Assembly (NCBI GenBank): GCA_900472925.1
Contig: UCJU01000033.1
Coordinates: 1 to 34,611, forward strand
DNA length: 34,611 nucleotides
Reading direction: 5' to 3'
DNA from: Hyphomicrobiales bacterium
GTDB lineage: Bacteria; Pseudomonadota; Alphaproteobacteria; Rhizobiales; Rhizobiaceae
In this document: positions 1-8,872 of the stretch, piece after piece
Layout of the letters: the number at the start of each line of letters is the position of its first letter
How positions within the stretch are numbered: position 1 is the stretch's first letter
Made by a program: the position numbers and the translations under genes
Notes under the pieces: model-generated
The model's input: only the letters and a program-made list of their open reading frames with translations
Databases searched by the model: none
What the model was told of the DNA's origin: nothing

Positions 1-12
1 TGGGAGGATGTC

Positions 13-540
13 ATGTCTGTCAGGATCGTCGTTACAGGTCATAGAAATGAAAAGTCAGTGTTTATATCGGACGAGGAGTGCTCCGGTTATGCATTTGCCT
101 CCATGCCGGGAATGGTACAAAATAGTCTCTGGGCAACTGAGGCTCTTCCCCGGAGTGGCTCTACGGGAGACAAGCAAGCAATAACTTCGCTTGTTCCACC
201 TTCAGGAGGAACCCGCCTTTCCTTCGTCACCCTTCCTCCCGACAGCGTAACGACTTCGTCTGCTTTCGATCCATCTGCCATGGTCGCCGAATTCGACGCT
301 CATCTTCCCGGATTGTTTCAGGCATTCGAGCCGGAAAATCCGGGAATGCATCGAACGCCGACACTCGATTATGTGATCGTCCTTTCCGGATCTGTTGTTC
401 TTGAACTCGACGATGGTGCCACTCGTGAATTGAAGCCAATGGACGTCGTTGTTCAGAACGGCACGAGGCATGGCTGGCGGAATCCCTCTTCGACACCTGC
501 GACTCTGGCTGTCGTGATGATCGGGGAGAGTGTAGGATAG
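13..540 (+). CDS. Cupin-domain protein
   Basis: A 175-residue protein whose C-terminal half (about residues 110-170) has the cupin beta-barrel pattern: a hydrophobic strand with VLSGSVVLELDDG, then LKPMDVVVQNGTRHGWRNPSS, as in small cupins that hold a metal or small ligand. The first ~100 residues look like a second, more divergent barrel half. A GGGAGG sequence at 2-7 stands just before the ATG, so the start is well supported. Similar proteins are annotated only as cupin-domain proteins, some linked to catabolism of small acids. The substrate cannot be told from the sequence. It stands alone upstream of pntA, with about 200 bases between them. Confidence 0.75.
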   Translation: MSVRIVVTGHRNEKSVFISDEECSGYAFASMPGMVQNSLWATEALPRSGSTGDKQAITSLVPPSGGTRLSFVTLPPDSVTTSSAFDPSAMVAEFDAHLPGLFQAFEPENPGMHRTPTLDYVIVLSGSVVLELDDGATRELKPMDVVVQNGTRHGWRNPSSTPATLAVVMIGESVG

Positions 541-807
541 GTTTTTGATTTTACGGTTCCGCCAACCCTGGCGGTGCTGAGCCACGTCGAGAAGGGCTTG
601 TTTCAGAAATGGGGGGACACATGAATCAACTATTCCGCGTTGTCACAGGGGCGGTTACGTGGTCCTCTCCTGTCTCGGCAAGGCTGAACACATCGCTCCT
701 GCCGACAGCGTCTGCTTGTTTGACGCTATAGTGCCACGCGAGACATGGCAAAAATCAACGCATCCATGAATGCATCTGGGGAACGGGACGGCTTCGGCCG
801 ATTTAAA

Positions 808-2382
808 ATGACATTAAAGATTGGAACGCCAAGGGAAAGCGCCCTTGGCGAAGCGCGCGTCGCGATGACGCCTGACAGTGCAGTGCACCTTCAGAAACTT
901 GGCTATAAGTGCTTGATCGAGGCCGGCGCGGGGAAGTCGGCAGGCTTCTCTGATGAGGCTTACCGGAGCGCGGGTGTCTCCGTGCTCGACGGTGCCTCTG
1001 TATATGATACCGCAGATATCATCGCCAAGGTTCGACCGCCGGAGCCGGGCGAGGTCGGGAAACTCACGGCTGGAAAGACCCTCATCTCCTTCTTCTACCC
1101 GGCGCAGAATGCAGCGCTGCTGGAACAGGCGGGGGCGACCGGCGCCAATGTCATTGCCATGGACATGGTGCCTCGTATTTCGCGGGCTCAGAAGATGGAC
1201 GCGCTTTCTTCCATGGCGAATATCGCCGGATATCGCGCGGTTATCGAGGCGGGTAACAATTTCGGGCGTTTCTTCACCGGACAGATTACAGCCGCTGGCA
1301 AGGTCCCACCCGCCAAGGTGCTGGTTATCGGTGCCGGTGTGGCGGGTCTCGCTGCCATCGGCACAGCCACTTCGCTTGGCGCCATCACCTATGCTTTCGA
1401 TGTTCGTCCTGAAGTGGCCGAGCAGATCGAGAGCATGGGCGCGCAGTTCGTCTATCTCGATTTTGACGCCGCTCAGGATGGTGCAGCGACAGGTGGCTAT
1501 GCGGCCCCGTCCTCGCCGGAATTCCGCGAGAAGCAACTGGCAAAATTCCGTGAGCTTGCGCCTGACGTCGACATCGTCATCACCACGGCGCTGATCCCCG
1601 GCCGAGATGCGCCCAAGCTCTGGCTGTCTGACATGGTCGCAGCGATGAAGCCAGGTTCGGTCGTTGTCGATCTGGCGGCAGAGCGCGGCGGCAATTGCGA
1701 CCTGACCGTGCCAGACCAGAAGATCGTGTCCGAGAACGGCGTGACCATCATCGGCTATACCGACTTTCCAAGCCGCATGGCCGCCCAGGCTTCAACGCTC
1801 TATGCTACCAACATCCGCCACATGATGACCGACCTGACGCCGGGCAAGAACGGCGTTCTCATTCACAACATGGAAGACGATGTCATTCGTGGTGCGACGG
1901 TTGCCTTCCAGGGCGAGATTACCTTCCCGCCGCCGCCGCCTAAAATCCAGGCGATCGCTGCCGCAAAGCCGAAGGAGAAGGTCAAGGAACTGACGCCTGT
2001 GGAAAAACGCGCCAAGGAAGTTGCCGCGTTCAAGACGCAGACCCGCAACCAGGTCGGGCTGCTGGTGATATCCACTCTCCTGCTGCTGCTTGTCGGTGCT
2101 TATGCGCCGGAAAGCTTCATGGGCCATTTCATCGTTTTCGTTCTCTCCTGCTTCATCGGTTTCTCGGTGATCTGGAATGTCAGCCACTCGCTGCATACCC
2201 CGCTGATGGCGGTGACCAATGCCATTTCCGGCATCGTCATTCTGGGTGCGCTGCTGCAGGTCGGCTCCAGCAACTGGCTGGTGGTGATCCTGGCGGCTTT
2301 GTCAGTGCTGATCGCGACGATCAACATCGTCGGTGGCTTCCTTGTAACACGGCGCATGCTCGCCATGTTCCAGAAGTCGTGA
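808..2382 (+). CDS. pntA: NAD(P) transhydrogenase subunit alpha (fused, E. coli type)
   Basis: Alpha subunit of the membrane-bound proton-translocating transhydrogenase, which couples hydride transfer between NADH and NADP+ to proton entry. The N-terminal NAD(H)-binding domain shows IGTPRE at its start, [41 protein letters not shown] and the dinucleotide fold [14 protein letters not shown] proline/lysine-rich linker follows, then four hydrophobic C-terminal segments with [21 protein letters not shown]. About 524 residues matches the fused E. coli-type PntA rather than the split PntAA/PntAB common in alphaproteobacteria. The frame is open from an ATG at 745, which would add 21 residues absent from the family. 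I chose 808 because homologues begin at MxLKIGxPRE, though neither start has a clear ribosome binding site. pntB follows after 19 bases. Confidence 0.93.
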   Translation: MTLKIGTPRESALGEARVAMTPDSAVHLQKLGYKCLIEAGAGKSAGFSDEAYRSAGVSVLDGASVYDTADIIAKVRPPEPGEVGKLTAGKTLISFFYPAQNAALLEQAGATGANVIAMDMVPRISRAQKMDALSSMANIAGYRAVIEAGNNFGRFFTGQITAAGKVPPAKVLVIGAGVAGLAAIGTATSLGAITYAFDVRPEVAEQIESMGAQFVYLDFDAAQDGAATGGYAAPSSPEFREKQLAKFRELAPDVDIVITTALIPGRDAPKLWLSDMVAAMKPGSVVVDLAAERGGNCDLTVPDQKIVSENGVTIIGYTDFPSRMAAQASTLYATNIRHMMTDLTPGKNGVLIHNMEDDVIRGATVAFQGEITFPPPPPKIQAIAAAKPKEKVKELTPVEKRAKEVAAFKTQTRNQVGLLVISTLLLLLVGAYAPESFMGHFIVFVLSCFIGFSVIWNVSHSLHTPLMAVTNAISGIVILGALLQVGSSNWLVVILAALSVLIATINIVGGFLVTRRMLAMFQKS

Positions 2383-2401
2383 TCAGGGAGGGGAAAAGAC
2401 T

Positions 2402-3841
2402 ATGACAATCGGTATCGTATCTGCGGCCTATATCGCCGCTGCTGTTCTCTTCATCCTGTCTCTCGGCGGTCTGTCCGGTCAGGAAAGCGCCAAACGCGCC
2501 GTCTGGTATGGCATTGTCGGCATGGCGCTTGCCGTCGCAGGCACCGTCTTTGGCCCCGGCGTCGGCAACGGGTTCATCATCCTGGTGATGATCGCCGGCG
2601 GCTCGGTCATGGGCTACTATGTTGCTGCTCGCGTCCAGATGACAGAAATGCCGCAGCTGGTCGCGGCGCTTCACTCGTTCGTGGGTCTTGCCGCCGTGTT
2701 CATTGGCTACAATGCCGAACTGGAACTTGGCTCGGTTCTGGCGCTGAAGGCGGCCGGCGGTGAGCTGGCGACGCTTTCCGGCTTTGCTGAAAAACTTGCC
2801 CATAAGGATGCCGTCGAGATCGCCATCCTGAAAGTCGAGGTTTTCCTCGGCGTGTTCATCGGTGCGGTCACCTTCACCGGCTCGGTCGTCGCTTTCGGCA
2901 AGCTGGCAGGCAAGGTTGATGGCAAGGCCAAAAAGCTTCCAGGAGGGCATTTCCTCAATGCAGGGGCGGCGCTGGGGTCGTTGATCCTGCTGATGATGTT
3001 CTTCAACGGCGCCGGCATCTGGACGCTGGTGCTGATGACGCTGCTTGCCTTCTTCATCGGATGTCACCTGATCATGGGTATCGGCGGGGCCGATATGCCG
3101 GTCGTGGTCTCGATGCTCAACAGCTATTCCGGCTGGGCTGCCGCTGCCATCGGCTTTTCTCTCGGCAATGATCTGCTGATCGTGACGGGTGCGCTGGTGG
3201 GATCGTCAGGTGCGATCCTGTCCTACATCATGTGCAAGGCGATGAACCGTTCCTTCATCTCGGTCATCCTCGGGGGCTTTGGCGGTACGACGGGACCGGC
3301 GATGGCGATCGAGGGCGAACAGATTGCCATCGACAGCGAAGGTGTCGCCAGTGCACTGAACGATGCCGACAGCATCATCATCGTTCCAGGTTACGGTATG
3401 GCCGTTGCCCAGGCCCAGCAGGCCGTTTCAGAACTGACGCGCAAGCTGCGGGCGGCTGGCAAGACCGTGCGCTTTGCCATTCATCCGGTGGCCGGTCGTC
3501 TTCCGGGCCACATGAATGTGCTGTTGGCGGAGGCCAAGGTGCCCTATGATATCGTCATGGAAATGGATGAGATCAACGACGATTTTGCCAGCACCGACGT
3601 TGTCATCGTCATAGGCTCCAACGACATCGTCAATCCAGCGGCAGAGGAGGACCCGAACTCGCCCATCGCCGGCATGCCGGTGTTGCAAGTGTGGAAAGCC
3701 AAACAGGTCTTCGTGTCCAAGCGCGGGCAGGGTACCGGGTACTCCGGTATCGAAAACCCGCTCTTTTACAAAGACAACACTCGGATGTTCTACGGCGATG
3801 CCAAGAAGTCCGTGAGCGAGCTGCTGCCGATGATCCGCTGA
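2402..3841 (+). CDS. pntB: NAD(P) transhydrogenase subunit beta
   Basis: Beta subunit of the transhydrogenase, 479 residues, close to the usual ~460-480. The N-terminal ~290 residues are a run of hydrophobic helices forming most of the proton channel (for example [19 protein letters not shown] and [17 protein letters not shown] segments). The C-terminal third is the NADP(H)-binding domain III, with [11 protein letters not shown] at about residues 329-339, [22 protein letters not shown], and the terminal [25 protein letters not shown] and [20 protein letters not shown] motifs. A GGGAGGGG stretch stands just before the ATG. It forms an operon with pntA. I see no clear rho-independent terminator behind it. 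Confidence 0.95.
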   Translation: MTIGIVSAAYIAAAVLFILSLGGLSGQESAKRAVWYGIVGMALAVAGTVFGPGVGNGFIILVMIAGGSVMGYYVAARVQMTEMPQLVAALHSFVGLAAVFIGYNAELELGSVLALKAAGGELATLSGFAEKLAHKDAVEIAILKVEVFLGVFIGAVTFTGSVVAFGKLAGKVDGKAKKLPGGHFLNAGAALGSLILLMMFFNGAGIWTLVLMTLLAFFIGCHLIMGIGGADMPVVVSMLNSYSGWAAAAIGFSLGNDLLIVTGALVGSSGAILSYIMCKAMNRSFISVILGGFGGTTGPAMAIEGEQIAIDSEGVASALNDADSIIIVPGYGMAVAQAQQAVSELTRKLRAAGKTVRFAIHPVAGRLPGHMNVLLAEAKVPYDIVMEMDEINDDFASTDVVIVIGSNDIVNPAAEEDPNSPIAGMPVLQVWKAKQVFVSKRGQGTGYSGIENPLFYKDNTRMFYGDAKKSVSELLPMIR

Positions 3842-4158
3842 CTTGTGGGATTGCAAGCGAGTTCGTTTACAATCAGGTCAGCGAACTCCTCTATTCGATA
3901 ACTTACTTTCGGTTCGCTTTCGATTGATTAGCAAGATCGGCTGGATTTTCGGGTTTGGATTTCTTGCTTCGCGATGGTGCACAACGCCATTGGGGACGGT
4001 TTTGGTTTAGGTTCAACGGGCTACAAGTAATGGTATGTCCAAGGGTTTCAAGCAAATACCAAGTGGCGTCATGCCGCCCAGATGTCTACTTGATAAGCAA
4101 AAGTTCCATAATTATGGTTACGTGATTTTTGTAATAGTATAACATTCAGGTTGACGTA
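3842..4158. other. Intergenic region between pntB and a LuxR-type HTH gene
   Basis: About 317 bases without a convincing gene. The last ~70 bases (4090-4155) are markedly AT-rich compared with the flanks, consistent with a promoter for the gene at 4159, but I cannot fix its hexamers with confidence. No strong terminator hairpin with a T-tract is visible after pntB. Confidence 0.5.
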
Positions 4159-4374
4159 ATGCTATCACCTATTGAGAAAGCGTCCCTACTCTGGATTACG
4201 CAGGGCAAAAGTGTGGACGATATTGGGCTGCTTGCCGGTCGACCAGTCGCTGAAATCAATTTTCATTTATCGAACGTCTGCGCTTCACTTGGAGCAGTGT
4301 CACTAGCCGATGCCATTGAGAAGGCAAAGTTGTCGCACGAAGATCCAAAGGACAAACGCCGGGTCGGGCCGTAG
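4159..4374 (+). CDS. Stand-alone LuxR-type helix-turn-helix protein
   Basis: A 71-residue protein made almost only of a LuxR/FixJ-type DNA-binding domain: LSPIEKASLLWITQGKS, then DIGLLAGRPVAEINFHLSNV, then LGAVSLADAIEKA. These match the four-helix GerE fold, in which the third helix reads DNA. There is no receiver or ligand-binding domain. It could be a genuine small regulator or the surviving tail of a longer one; no in-frame upstream extension was apparent. An AGG lies about 8 bases before the ATG. The remains of an XRE regulator begin straight after its stop codon, in the same reading frame. Its targets are unknown; the next intact gene downstream is a full LuxR regulator. Confidence 0.6.
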   Translation: MLSPIEKASLLWITQGKSVDDIGLLAGRPVAEINFHLSNVCASLGAVSLADAIEKAKLSHEDPKDKRRVGP

Positions 4375-4772
4375 ACGCCCAATCCGGGCGACGCCGAGGT
4401 CGGCATCCGAGCCTCTTCGCGGCGCCGAACAAGAGGGCTCAGTTGAGGAAAAACTCGCTGAAGCGCTTGGCATAACATTCCAGCAAGTCCAAAATATGGG
4501 AAGGGACCGAACCGCATTGGAGCGAGTCGCCTTAAAGACCTTGCGAACGTGCTTCGGGTTCCGGGATGGCACTCATGGCAACAATTGATTGTGAAACGTA
4601 TACTGACCTTGTCGTAGGCCACGGCCTCCTCGCATTTCTTCAATCGTTTGAAGGGAGAGAGTTGAATGCCGAATTTTCTAAAGTGAAGTCCCCAGCTGTG
4701 CGAAAGCGTGTGGTCGTTTTGGTAAAAGCAATCGCCTCCTCCGTCCCGGAGGAAACCTCTGAAACGAAGTAG
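4375..4772 (+). pseudogene. Decayed rhizobial XRE-family regulator (three frame changes)
   Basis: No single frame is long here, but four consecutive segments together read as one XRE (Cro/CI-type) regulator typical of rhizobia. Segment A (4375-4440) gives TPNPGDAEVGIRASSRRRTR then GLS, matching the usual 'PNP.D..VG.R...RR...G.S' start. Segment B (4445-4493, next frame) gives EEKLAEALGITFQQVQ. Segment C (4492 on, frame of A) gives KYGKGPNRIGASRLKDLANV. Segment D (about 4600-4772, third frame) gives the family tail LLAFLQSFEGRELNAEFSKV and VRKRVVVLVKAIASS. The A/B, B/C and C/D junctions each need a small insertion or deletion, so the product cannot be made intact. No obvious start codon remains for segment A. 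Confidence 0.75.
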
Positions 4773-4838
4773 CGTCGCCCGTTACCCCTCAGGCATTGGT
4801 CAGGCGGCCAGTGGCGGAACAACCTTGAGACTTGTGCC

Positions 4839-5564
4839 ATGAACGATACTGGACGTCTTTCAAAGTCGCTGACCCTTCTGCAGTCGATCGACCATTCCGA
4901 TCAGGTGGAAAAGGTATTGCGACAGATCTGTACGCTTTTCAGCCTTAAGCACATGACATTCCTGGTCGTTCGTGCAGGAGCCGCCCCGACGCAATATCCC
5001 TACTATTGCACCACCTATCCAAAGCTTTGGACAGAAACCTATGTTGCCGGCAATTTCTTTGAAGTAGATCCGGTAGTTGATATTTTGAGGTGGAGCAGGC
5101 TTCCCGTTGACTGGTCGGCGCTGCTCTCGGGGCGAACCAGCCAGTTTTTCGACGATGCTCGTCGAAGCGACGTCGGCTCTCATGGGATGACTATACCACT
5201 CAGGGGTCCTCACGGGGAACGGTGTCTGTTCTCCGTGTCGTCGGATTATCGTCATTCCGAATGGTCCAGGCTAAAAGCAGACAGCACGCATGAGCTCTCC
5301 ATCATCTCACATTTGCTCCATGAAAAGGTGCTTTCGGAACTCGATCTCGCAATTCAGCGGCCGTGGCGGGCGCTTTCGCGCCGAGAGAGGCAATGCCTTG
5401 AACAGATTGCGATCGGTTTCATTCCAAAACAGATCGCTGCGAAACTCTCGATTTCGGAAAGTTCGGTCCGGCTCTATCTGCGCTCTGCGCGACGAAAGCT
5501 TGATGCAAAGACAAGCCATCAGGCAGTGGCAAGGGCAAGTTTTTTCGAGATGATCAATATCTAA
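4839..5564 (+). CDS. LuxR-family quorum-sensing regulator (AHL-binding type)
   Basis: A 241-residue transcription factor with an N-terminal acyl-homoserine-lactone-binding domain and a C-terminal GerE DNA-binding domain. All six residues conserved in TraR/LuxR receptors can be placed: W64, Y68, D77, P78, W92 and G116 (within LWTETY, VDPVV, VDWSAL, HGMTIP). The HTH region is at about 179-232 (LSRRERQCLEQIAIG, then KQIAAKLSISESSVRLYL). So the protein should bind an acyl-HSL or similar ligand. No synthase gene (luxI type) lies in the window, so it is either a LuxR solo or served by a distant synthase. It is transcribed toward the methyltransferase operon at 5741, its most likely local target. 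The ribosome binding site is weak. Confidence 0.87.
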   Translation: MNDTGRLSKSLTLLQSIDHSDQVEKVLRQICTLFSLKHMTFLVVRAGAAPTQYPYYCTTYPKLWTETYVAGNFFEVDPVVDILRWSRLPVDWSALLSGRTSQFFDDARRSDVGSHGMTIPLRGPHGERCLFSVSSDYRHSEWSRLKADSTHELSIISHLLHEKVLSELDLAIQRPWRALSRRERQCLEQIAIGFIPKQIAAKLSISESSVRLYLRSARRKLDAKTSHQAVARASFFEMINI

Positions 5565-5578
5565 CGAACGATACGGTA

Positions 5579-5616
5579 CGAATTCCAGCAATTCTCACGT
5601 CAATCTGACGAATTCG
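5579..5616. promoter_or_regulatory. Nested inverted repeats upstream of the methyltransferase operon
   Basis: Between the LuxR gene and the methyltransferase gene there is a perfect dyad CGTCA-ATC-TGACG (5598-5610) and an outer, wider pair CGAATTC (5579-5585) / GAATTCG (5610-5616). The inner dyad is shorter than a classical 18-20 bp lux/tra box, so binding by the adjacent LuxR protein is only an inference from position. Confidence 0.3.
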
Positions 5617-5740
5617 ATAGGTTGCGGCATGTTCCGTGGGGTCCGATCATAACGTGGGGCAAGGTGGATGTTGCGGTGCGGCACCACGTATCCAGAGTAA
5701 TCCAGAGAGGAGCTTGCCGCGCGAACGAAAGGAACGATCC

Positions 5741-6808
5741 ATGGTTGCCAAGCATGTTCTCGAGCAGTGGAGAAATGCGCCGCGTCTGACGTCACTCGCG
5801 GAATTTTTCGAGCGGACTGCAAGCGGCCTGGGAGGCGCGCCTGACCGCGCTATTCCCACGGTAGACCTCGGCCTCCTGGATTTCGATCTCGAATGCGCTG
5901 TCTTTTCAGACACGCATCGGAGCTTGTGGGGGCCGTTCGACAAACATTACTTCGCAAGCATCCCCTATCGATTGGAAGAGGAATGCCGCATCGGCTCTTC
6001 ATTGCTGGCATTTGGTTTGAGACAATGGGCTCGGACGCACACGTCTGCCAAAATCTACACTCTTGGCACCGGCACAGGCTGCCTTGCGCGCACACTTGCA
6101 ACGCTCGGGGGTGGTCGGATCGAAACTATGTGTTGCAGCCCCACCGAAGCCAATCGCGCAGCTTTCCACGCAAATCGCGGCAGCCAGCATGCGCATTTTT
6201 TTCATGGCCCGTTCTTCGATCTCGATGACGATCGCTATGCAGCGGATCCAGACCTGCAGCAATTCCGCGAGGGTTTCGACATTCTCATGGAGGATACGAC
6301 CTTTCAGATGTATGATCGTGACCGTGTAAGTCAGCTCGATTTCATAGCGCCCCGCGTGCGTCCCGGTGGTCTCCTAGTCCAGATACAGAAGCTTGCTCAT
6401 GGCAATGCCGAAATCTACCAGGAACGCGAAAGGCAGAAGGACGATTTGTTTAAATCTCGCTACTTCTCGCCGTCGAAGATCTCAGACAAAAGAGACGAGG
6501 TTCTCGATACGATGGACAATCTTCAGGTCGACCTGAAGACGACAGCCGCCGCTCTTGGCAGCCTCTTTCGGTACTCGGTGTTGATCTGGAATAGTGGAAA
6601 CTTCTACACGATCGTTTCGTCCAATGCGCGCCAGACGATCCTTGATTTTGTTTCCCTCATGATCGAGCCTGCAATTCCCCCCGCCTACTGTCATCATTCA
6701 CTGCCTGCTGTTTTGAATGACACGGAGGCGCAACCGCTTGCAACCGCATTGAAATGGCGGTCTCCCCATCCGATGACGGAGGCCCTGCCCCGGCTTGTAG
6801 CCTCTTGA
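5741..6808 (+). CDS. SAM-dependent class I methyltransferase
   Basis: A 355-residue protein with a class I methyltransferase core. Motif I is IYTLGTGTGCLARTLA (about residues 105-120), followed by METMCCSP-like strand 2 (IETMCCSPTEANRAAF), an acidic strand-4 motif GFDILMEDTTF, and RVRPGGLLVQIQKL, a typical motif after strand 5. The frame is open further upstream, but the ATG at 5741 has AAAGGA at 5728-5733 and is the likely start. The substrate is unknown. The N-terminal ~100 and C-terminal ~120 residues are not part of the core and may bind substrate. The next gene starts 12 bases downstream, so the two form an operon. The upstream LuxR regulator suggests population-density control of a small-molecule or modification pathway; that is inference. 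Confidence 0.75.
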   Translation: MVAKHVLEQWRNAPRLTSLAEFFERTASGLGGAPDRAIPTVDLGLLDFDLECAVFSDTHRSLWGPFDKHYFASIPYRLEEECRIGSSLLAFGLRQWARTHTSAKIYTLGTGTGCLARTLATLGGGRIETMCCSPTEANRAAFHANRGSQHAHFFHGPFFDLDDDRYAADPDLQQFREGFDILMEDTTFQMYDRDRVSQLDFIAPRVRPGGLLVQIQKLAHGNAEIYQERERQKDDLFKSRYFSPSKISDKRDEVLDTMDNLQVDLKTTAAALGSLFRYSVLIWNSGNFYTIVSSNARQTILDFVSLMIEPAIPPAYCHHSLPAVLNDTEAQPLATALKWRSPHPMTEALPRLVAS

Positions 6809-6820
6809 ATTGGGGGCGTA

Positions 6821-8272
6821 ATGTCTTTGACGCCTTCCCCCCATTGCAGTGCCAACGATATTCGGCGCGCGTTGACGATCCTAATGCCGTCGATCGAGCC
6901 ATATTGGAAAATGCCGCTGAAGAACTATGCCGCTGCGGCTTACGATCTTCGGCGGCAAACGACATCAATTACTGCTCGCGACCAAGCGATGCGACTTGTG
7001 CAAACGATGGTGGAGCGGGCTGCGCAAAAGGCGGGTTATGGTCCGGATGATGCCAGAAGCGCCAGCCTTGAGTTGACCGCCTCCCCTGTCTTGCAGACCG
7101 GCCCACATTGTCTTTTGCTTTTCGAGCCAGACGCTTTTTACACTCACCTGTTCAGCCTGATGGGATTACAGTCGAGTGGTCGACGCTGGCATGTCACCTA
7201 CGCCGGATCGACCATGTCTTTCAAGGAGTCGGCCAAAAAGGGGCCAGGATGGCTCAGGCTGGAAGGGGAGGCGTTGAACCTGTTCGGATTGCCGAGAAGC
7301 AGAATGGACGGGCGCAGCATCTGTTGCCCTGATGGCCCTTACCAATTTGTACTTTCGAACTCCGCGGGCACCAAGGCGCCGAATGGCTCTGCCAAGCGCT
7401 TACTGACGGAATTGCCTCCTGCCCCGTCTCCTTCTGCAGCAGAAGCGATCAAGGTCGCCAATGACAAGCTCTGGAGGTCGCATTTCGGCAGTTCCACGAA
7501 CTTGCTTCAAATCGATGATTTCGACGTTGCGAGCCTGATCGCCGATCATCTGGAAGATCCGACCTCCTGGCTTTCCGAGTTCTTTATCGCGGAAGCTCGC
7601 ACGGCGCTTTTGCCGAATGCGATTGATCGTCTCAACGAAGGGCCCTGGCGTGGCTGGGTGCGCCGGACAACGGACTACTTCTGGTACGTCGGGCCGGAAC
7701 GAGTGTTGCCGTTGGTGCTTGATGAAGGATATCTTAGGAGCGTGGCATCGCCGGATATCACGGTGAAGTTCTCGCCGCATAACATCGCAAGCGCAATCCG
7801 AGATCGTAAGCTCCTCCCTACCCTCTTCCTGGCATTCCTTGTGCTATCGATTCTTCCAGGGATCAGAGCGCTTGGTGGCTGCAGGCAGCCAGTCTACCTG
7901 CCTCTACTAAGATACCTCACCGCTGTTTGTGTCGAACGATCAAGCGATGGCGATCTGCTGACAGTTTTGCAGGACGATGATTACCCGGGGATGTGGGGAC
8001 ATCGCGTGTTAAGACCGACTGGCGGTGATCCATTCCATGACGTCGAGGTCTCTGGAGGGATTTCAACTCTCCTCGAAATCTACGGCTCGATACCATTATT
8101 CGAAGCGAGCGGCGATCTCGCTAGCTTTACGGGAGACATCCTCTGGGCAGAGATGAGCAAGCATCTTGCTTATGGGGAGATCAAATTCTCGTCGGCCGAA
8201 TGGAAATGGTCGGGCGTGGAGTCAGCGGCTGGAGATGAGTTCGCTCGGTTCATGGCACGCGGCAGGCTTTAA
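6821..8272 (+). CDS. Uncharacterised 483-residue protein, operon partner of the methyltransferase
   Basis: I do not recognise this family. The coding sequence is intact, with GGGGGC just before the ATG, and it follows the methyltransferase stop codon by 12 bases. The first half has compact motifs that look conserved: LTASPVLQTGPHCLLLFEPD, AFYTHLFSLMGL, KKGPGWLRLEGEALNLFGL and CCPDGPYQFVLS. The second half has WRGWVRRTTDYFWYVGPERV, one hydrophobic stretch LLPTLFLAFLVLSILPGI (near residue 335) and DDYPGMWGHRVLRPTGGDP. There is no signal peptide, nucleotide-binding loop or DNA-binding motif that I can name. The single hydrophobic stretch could be a buried helix. Position suggests it acts with the methyltransferase under the neighbouring LuxR regulator, perhaps as an enzyme in the same pathway. 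Confidence 0.7.
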   Translation: MSLTPSPHCSANDIRRALTILMPSIEPYWKMPLKNYAAAAYDLRRQTTSITARDQAMRLVQTMVERAAQKAGYGPDDARSASLELTASPVLQTGPHCLLLFEPDAFYTHLFSLMGLQSSGRRWHVTYAGSTMSFKESAKKGPGWLRLEGEALNLFGLPRSRMDGRSICCPDGPYQFVLSNSAGTKAPNGSAKRLLTELPPAPSPSAAEAIKVANDKLWRSHFGSSTNLLQIDDFDVASLIADHLEDPTSWLSEFFIAEARTALLPNAIDRLNEGPWRGWVRRTTDYFWYVGPERVLPLVLDEGYLRSVASPDITVKFSPHNIASAIRDRKLLPTLFLAFLVLSILPGIRALGGCRQPVYLPLLRYLTAVCVERSSDGDLLTVLQDDDYPGMWGHRVLRPTGGDPFHDVEVSGGISTLLEIYGSIPLFEASGDLASFTGDILWAEMSKHLAYGEIKFSSAEWKWSGVESAAGDEFARFMARGRL

Positions 8273-8433
8273 AAGAGCGGCTAGAAGGTGCTGCGACTGC
8301 GCGTCAGGAACAATCCCAAACAACCGCGTGGAAGTCCTTGAGTTTCTTGAACCCGAAAGCGATGCGGAAACTTAGCCGCCGAAAACACGTAGCTCAAATC
8401 CACGCCCGTCGCTAACAAAATTCTAGCCTCCGC

Positions 8434-8462
8434 AACCGGCGCGGAAACCGTGCCGGTTTTTT
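8434..8462 (+). terminator. Rho-independent terminator
   Basis: AACCGGCGCGG (8434-8444), loop AAA, CCGTGCCGGTT (8448-8458), followed by a T-tract to 8462. The 11-position stem has one non-Watson-Crick pair. It probably ends the methyltransferase operon transcript about 160 bases after its last stop codon. Confidence 0.75.
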
Positions 8463-8568
8463 GTGGTGGCGCGAGAGTGTCACTCCGTCCCTTTCGCAGA
8501 GTTGCCGCCTCTATGCACCTCAGGCGCACTTTCAAAATAAGCTATCATTGCAACGATGAAACTTGTTT

Positions 8569-8588
8569 GTAATGAAAAATTCAATTAC
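8569..8588. promoter_or_regulatory. Possible VapBC operator
   Basis: An AT-rich imperfect palindrome, GTAATGAA-AAA-TTCAATTAC, lies about 33 bases before the antitoxin start. AbrB/MazE-type antitoxins usually repress their own operon by binding such sites. That it is the operator is inferred from position only. Confidence 0.3.
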
Positions 8589-8620
8589 TTTGTGCCCGTT
8601 AGTTTGCGAAAGGAAATCCA

Positions 8621-8872
8621 ATGACGACATTGGCAGTAACGATGAAAGGACAGGTCACGCTCAAGCGAGATCTCCTGCAACATCTTGGTATCAAGCCAGG
8701 TGAGCGGATTGACTTCGACAAGTTGCCGGGTGGCGAGCTTCGGGTGAAGGCTGCAAAACCTGTCGGCACGATTGATGGCTTCATCGGCAGGCACGCATCC
8801 AAGGTCAAGAAGCCGTTGACGATTGAGGAAATGAACGAGATTGCCGCCTCTGGTTGGGCGGGCGAGGAATGA
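8621..8872 (+). CDS. vapB: AbrB/MazE-type antitoxin (VapB-like)
   Basis: An 83-residue protein with an N-terminal swapped-hairpin AbrB DNA-binding fold: TLAVTMKGQVTLKRDLLQHL, GIKPGERIDFDKLPGGELRV. The acidic, flexible C-terminus (KPLTIEEMNEIAASGWAGEE) is what usually wraps around and blocks the toxin. An AAAGGA ribosome binding site lies 8-9 bases before the ATG. The stop codon overlaps the toxin start by 4 bases (ATGA), giving translational coupling. It should neutralise the PIN toxin next door and repress the operon. Confidence 0.88.
   Translation: MTTLAVTMKGQVTLKRDLLQHLGIKPGERIDFDKLPGGELRVKAAKPVGTIDGFIGRHASKVKKPLTIEEMNEIAASGWAGEE

Larger units (their letters stand above)
8273..8620. other. 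Intergenic region before vapBC
   Basis: About 348 bases without a supported gene. It holds a strong terminator (8434-8462) and, near its right end, an imperfect AT-rich palindrome (8569-8588) upstream of the antitoxin gene. The short ORFs here show no recognisable protein motif. Confidence 0.5.

Noticed and set aside
814..1536. A 240-codon open frame on the minus strand inside pntA
   Set aside because: It lies fully within a clear pntA on the other strand, has no recognisable motif, and long antisense frames are usual in GC-rich DNA.
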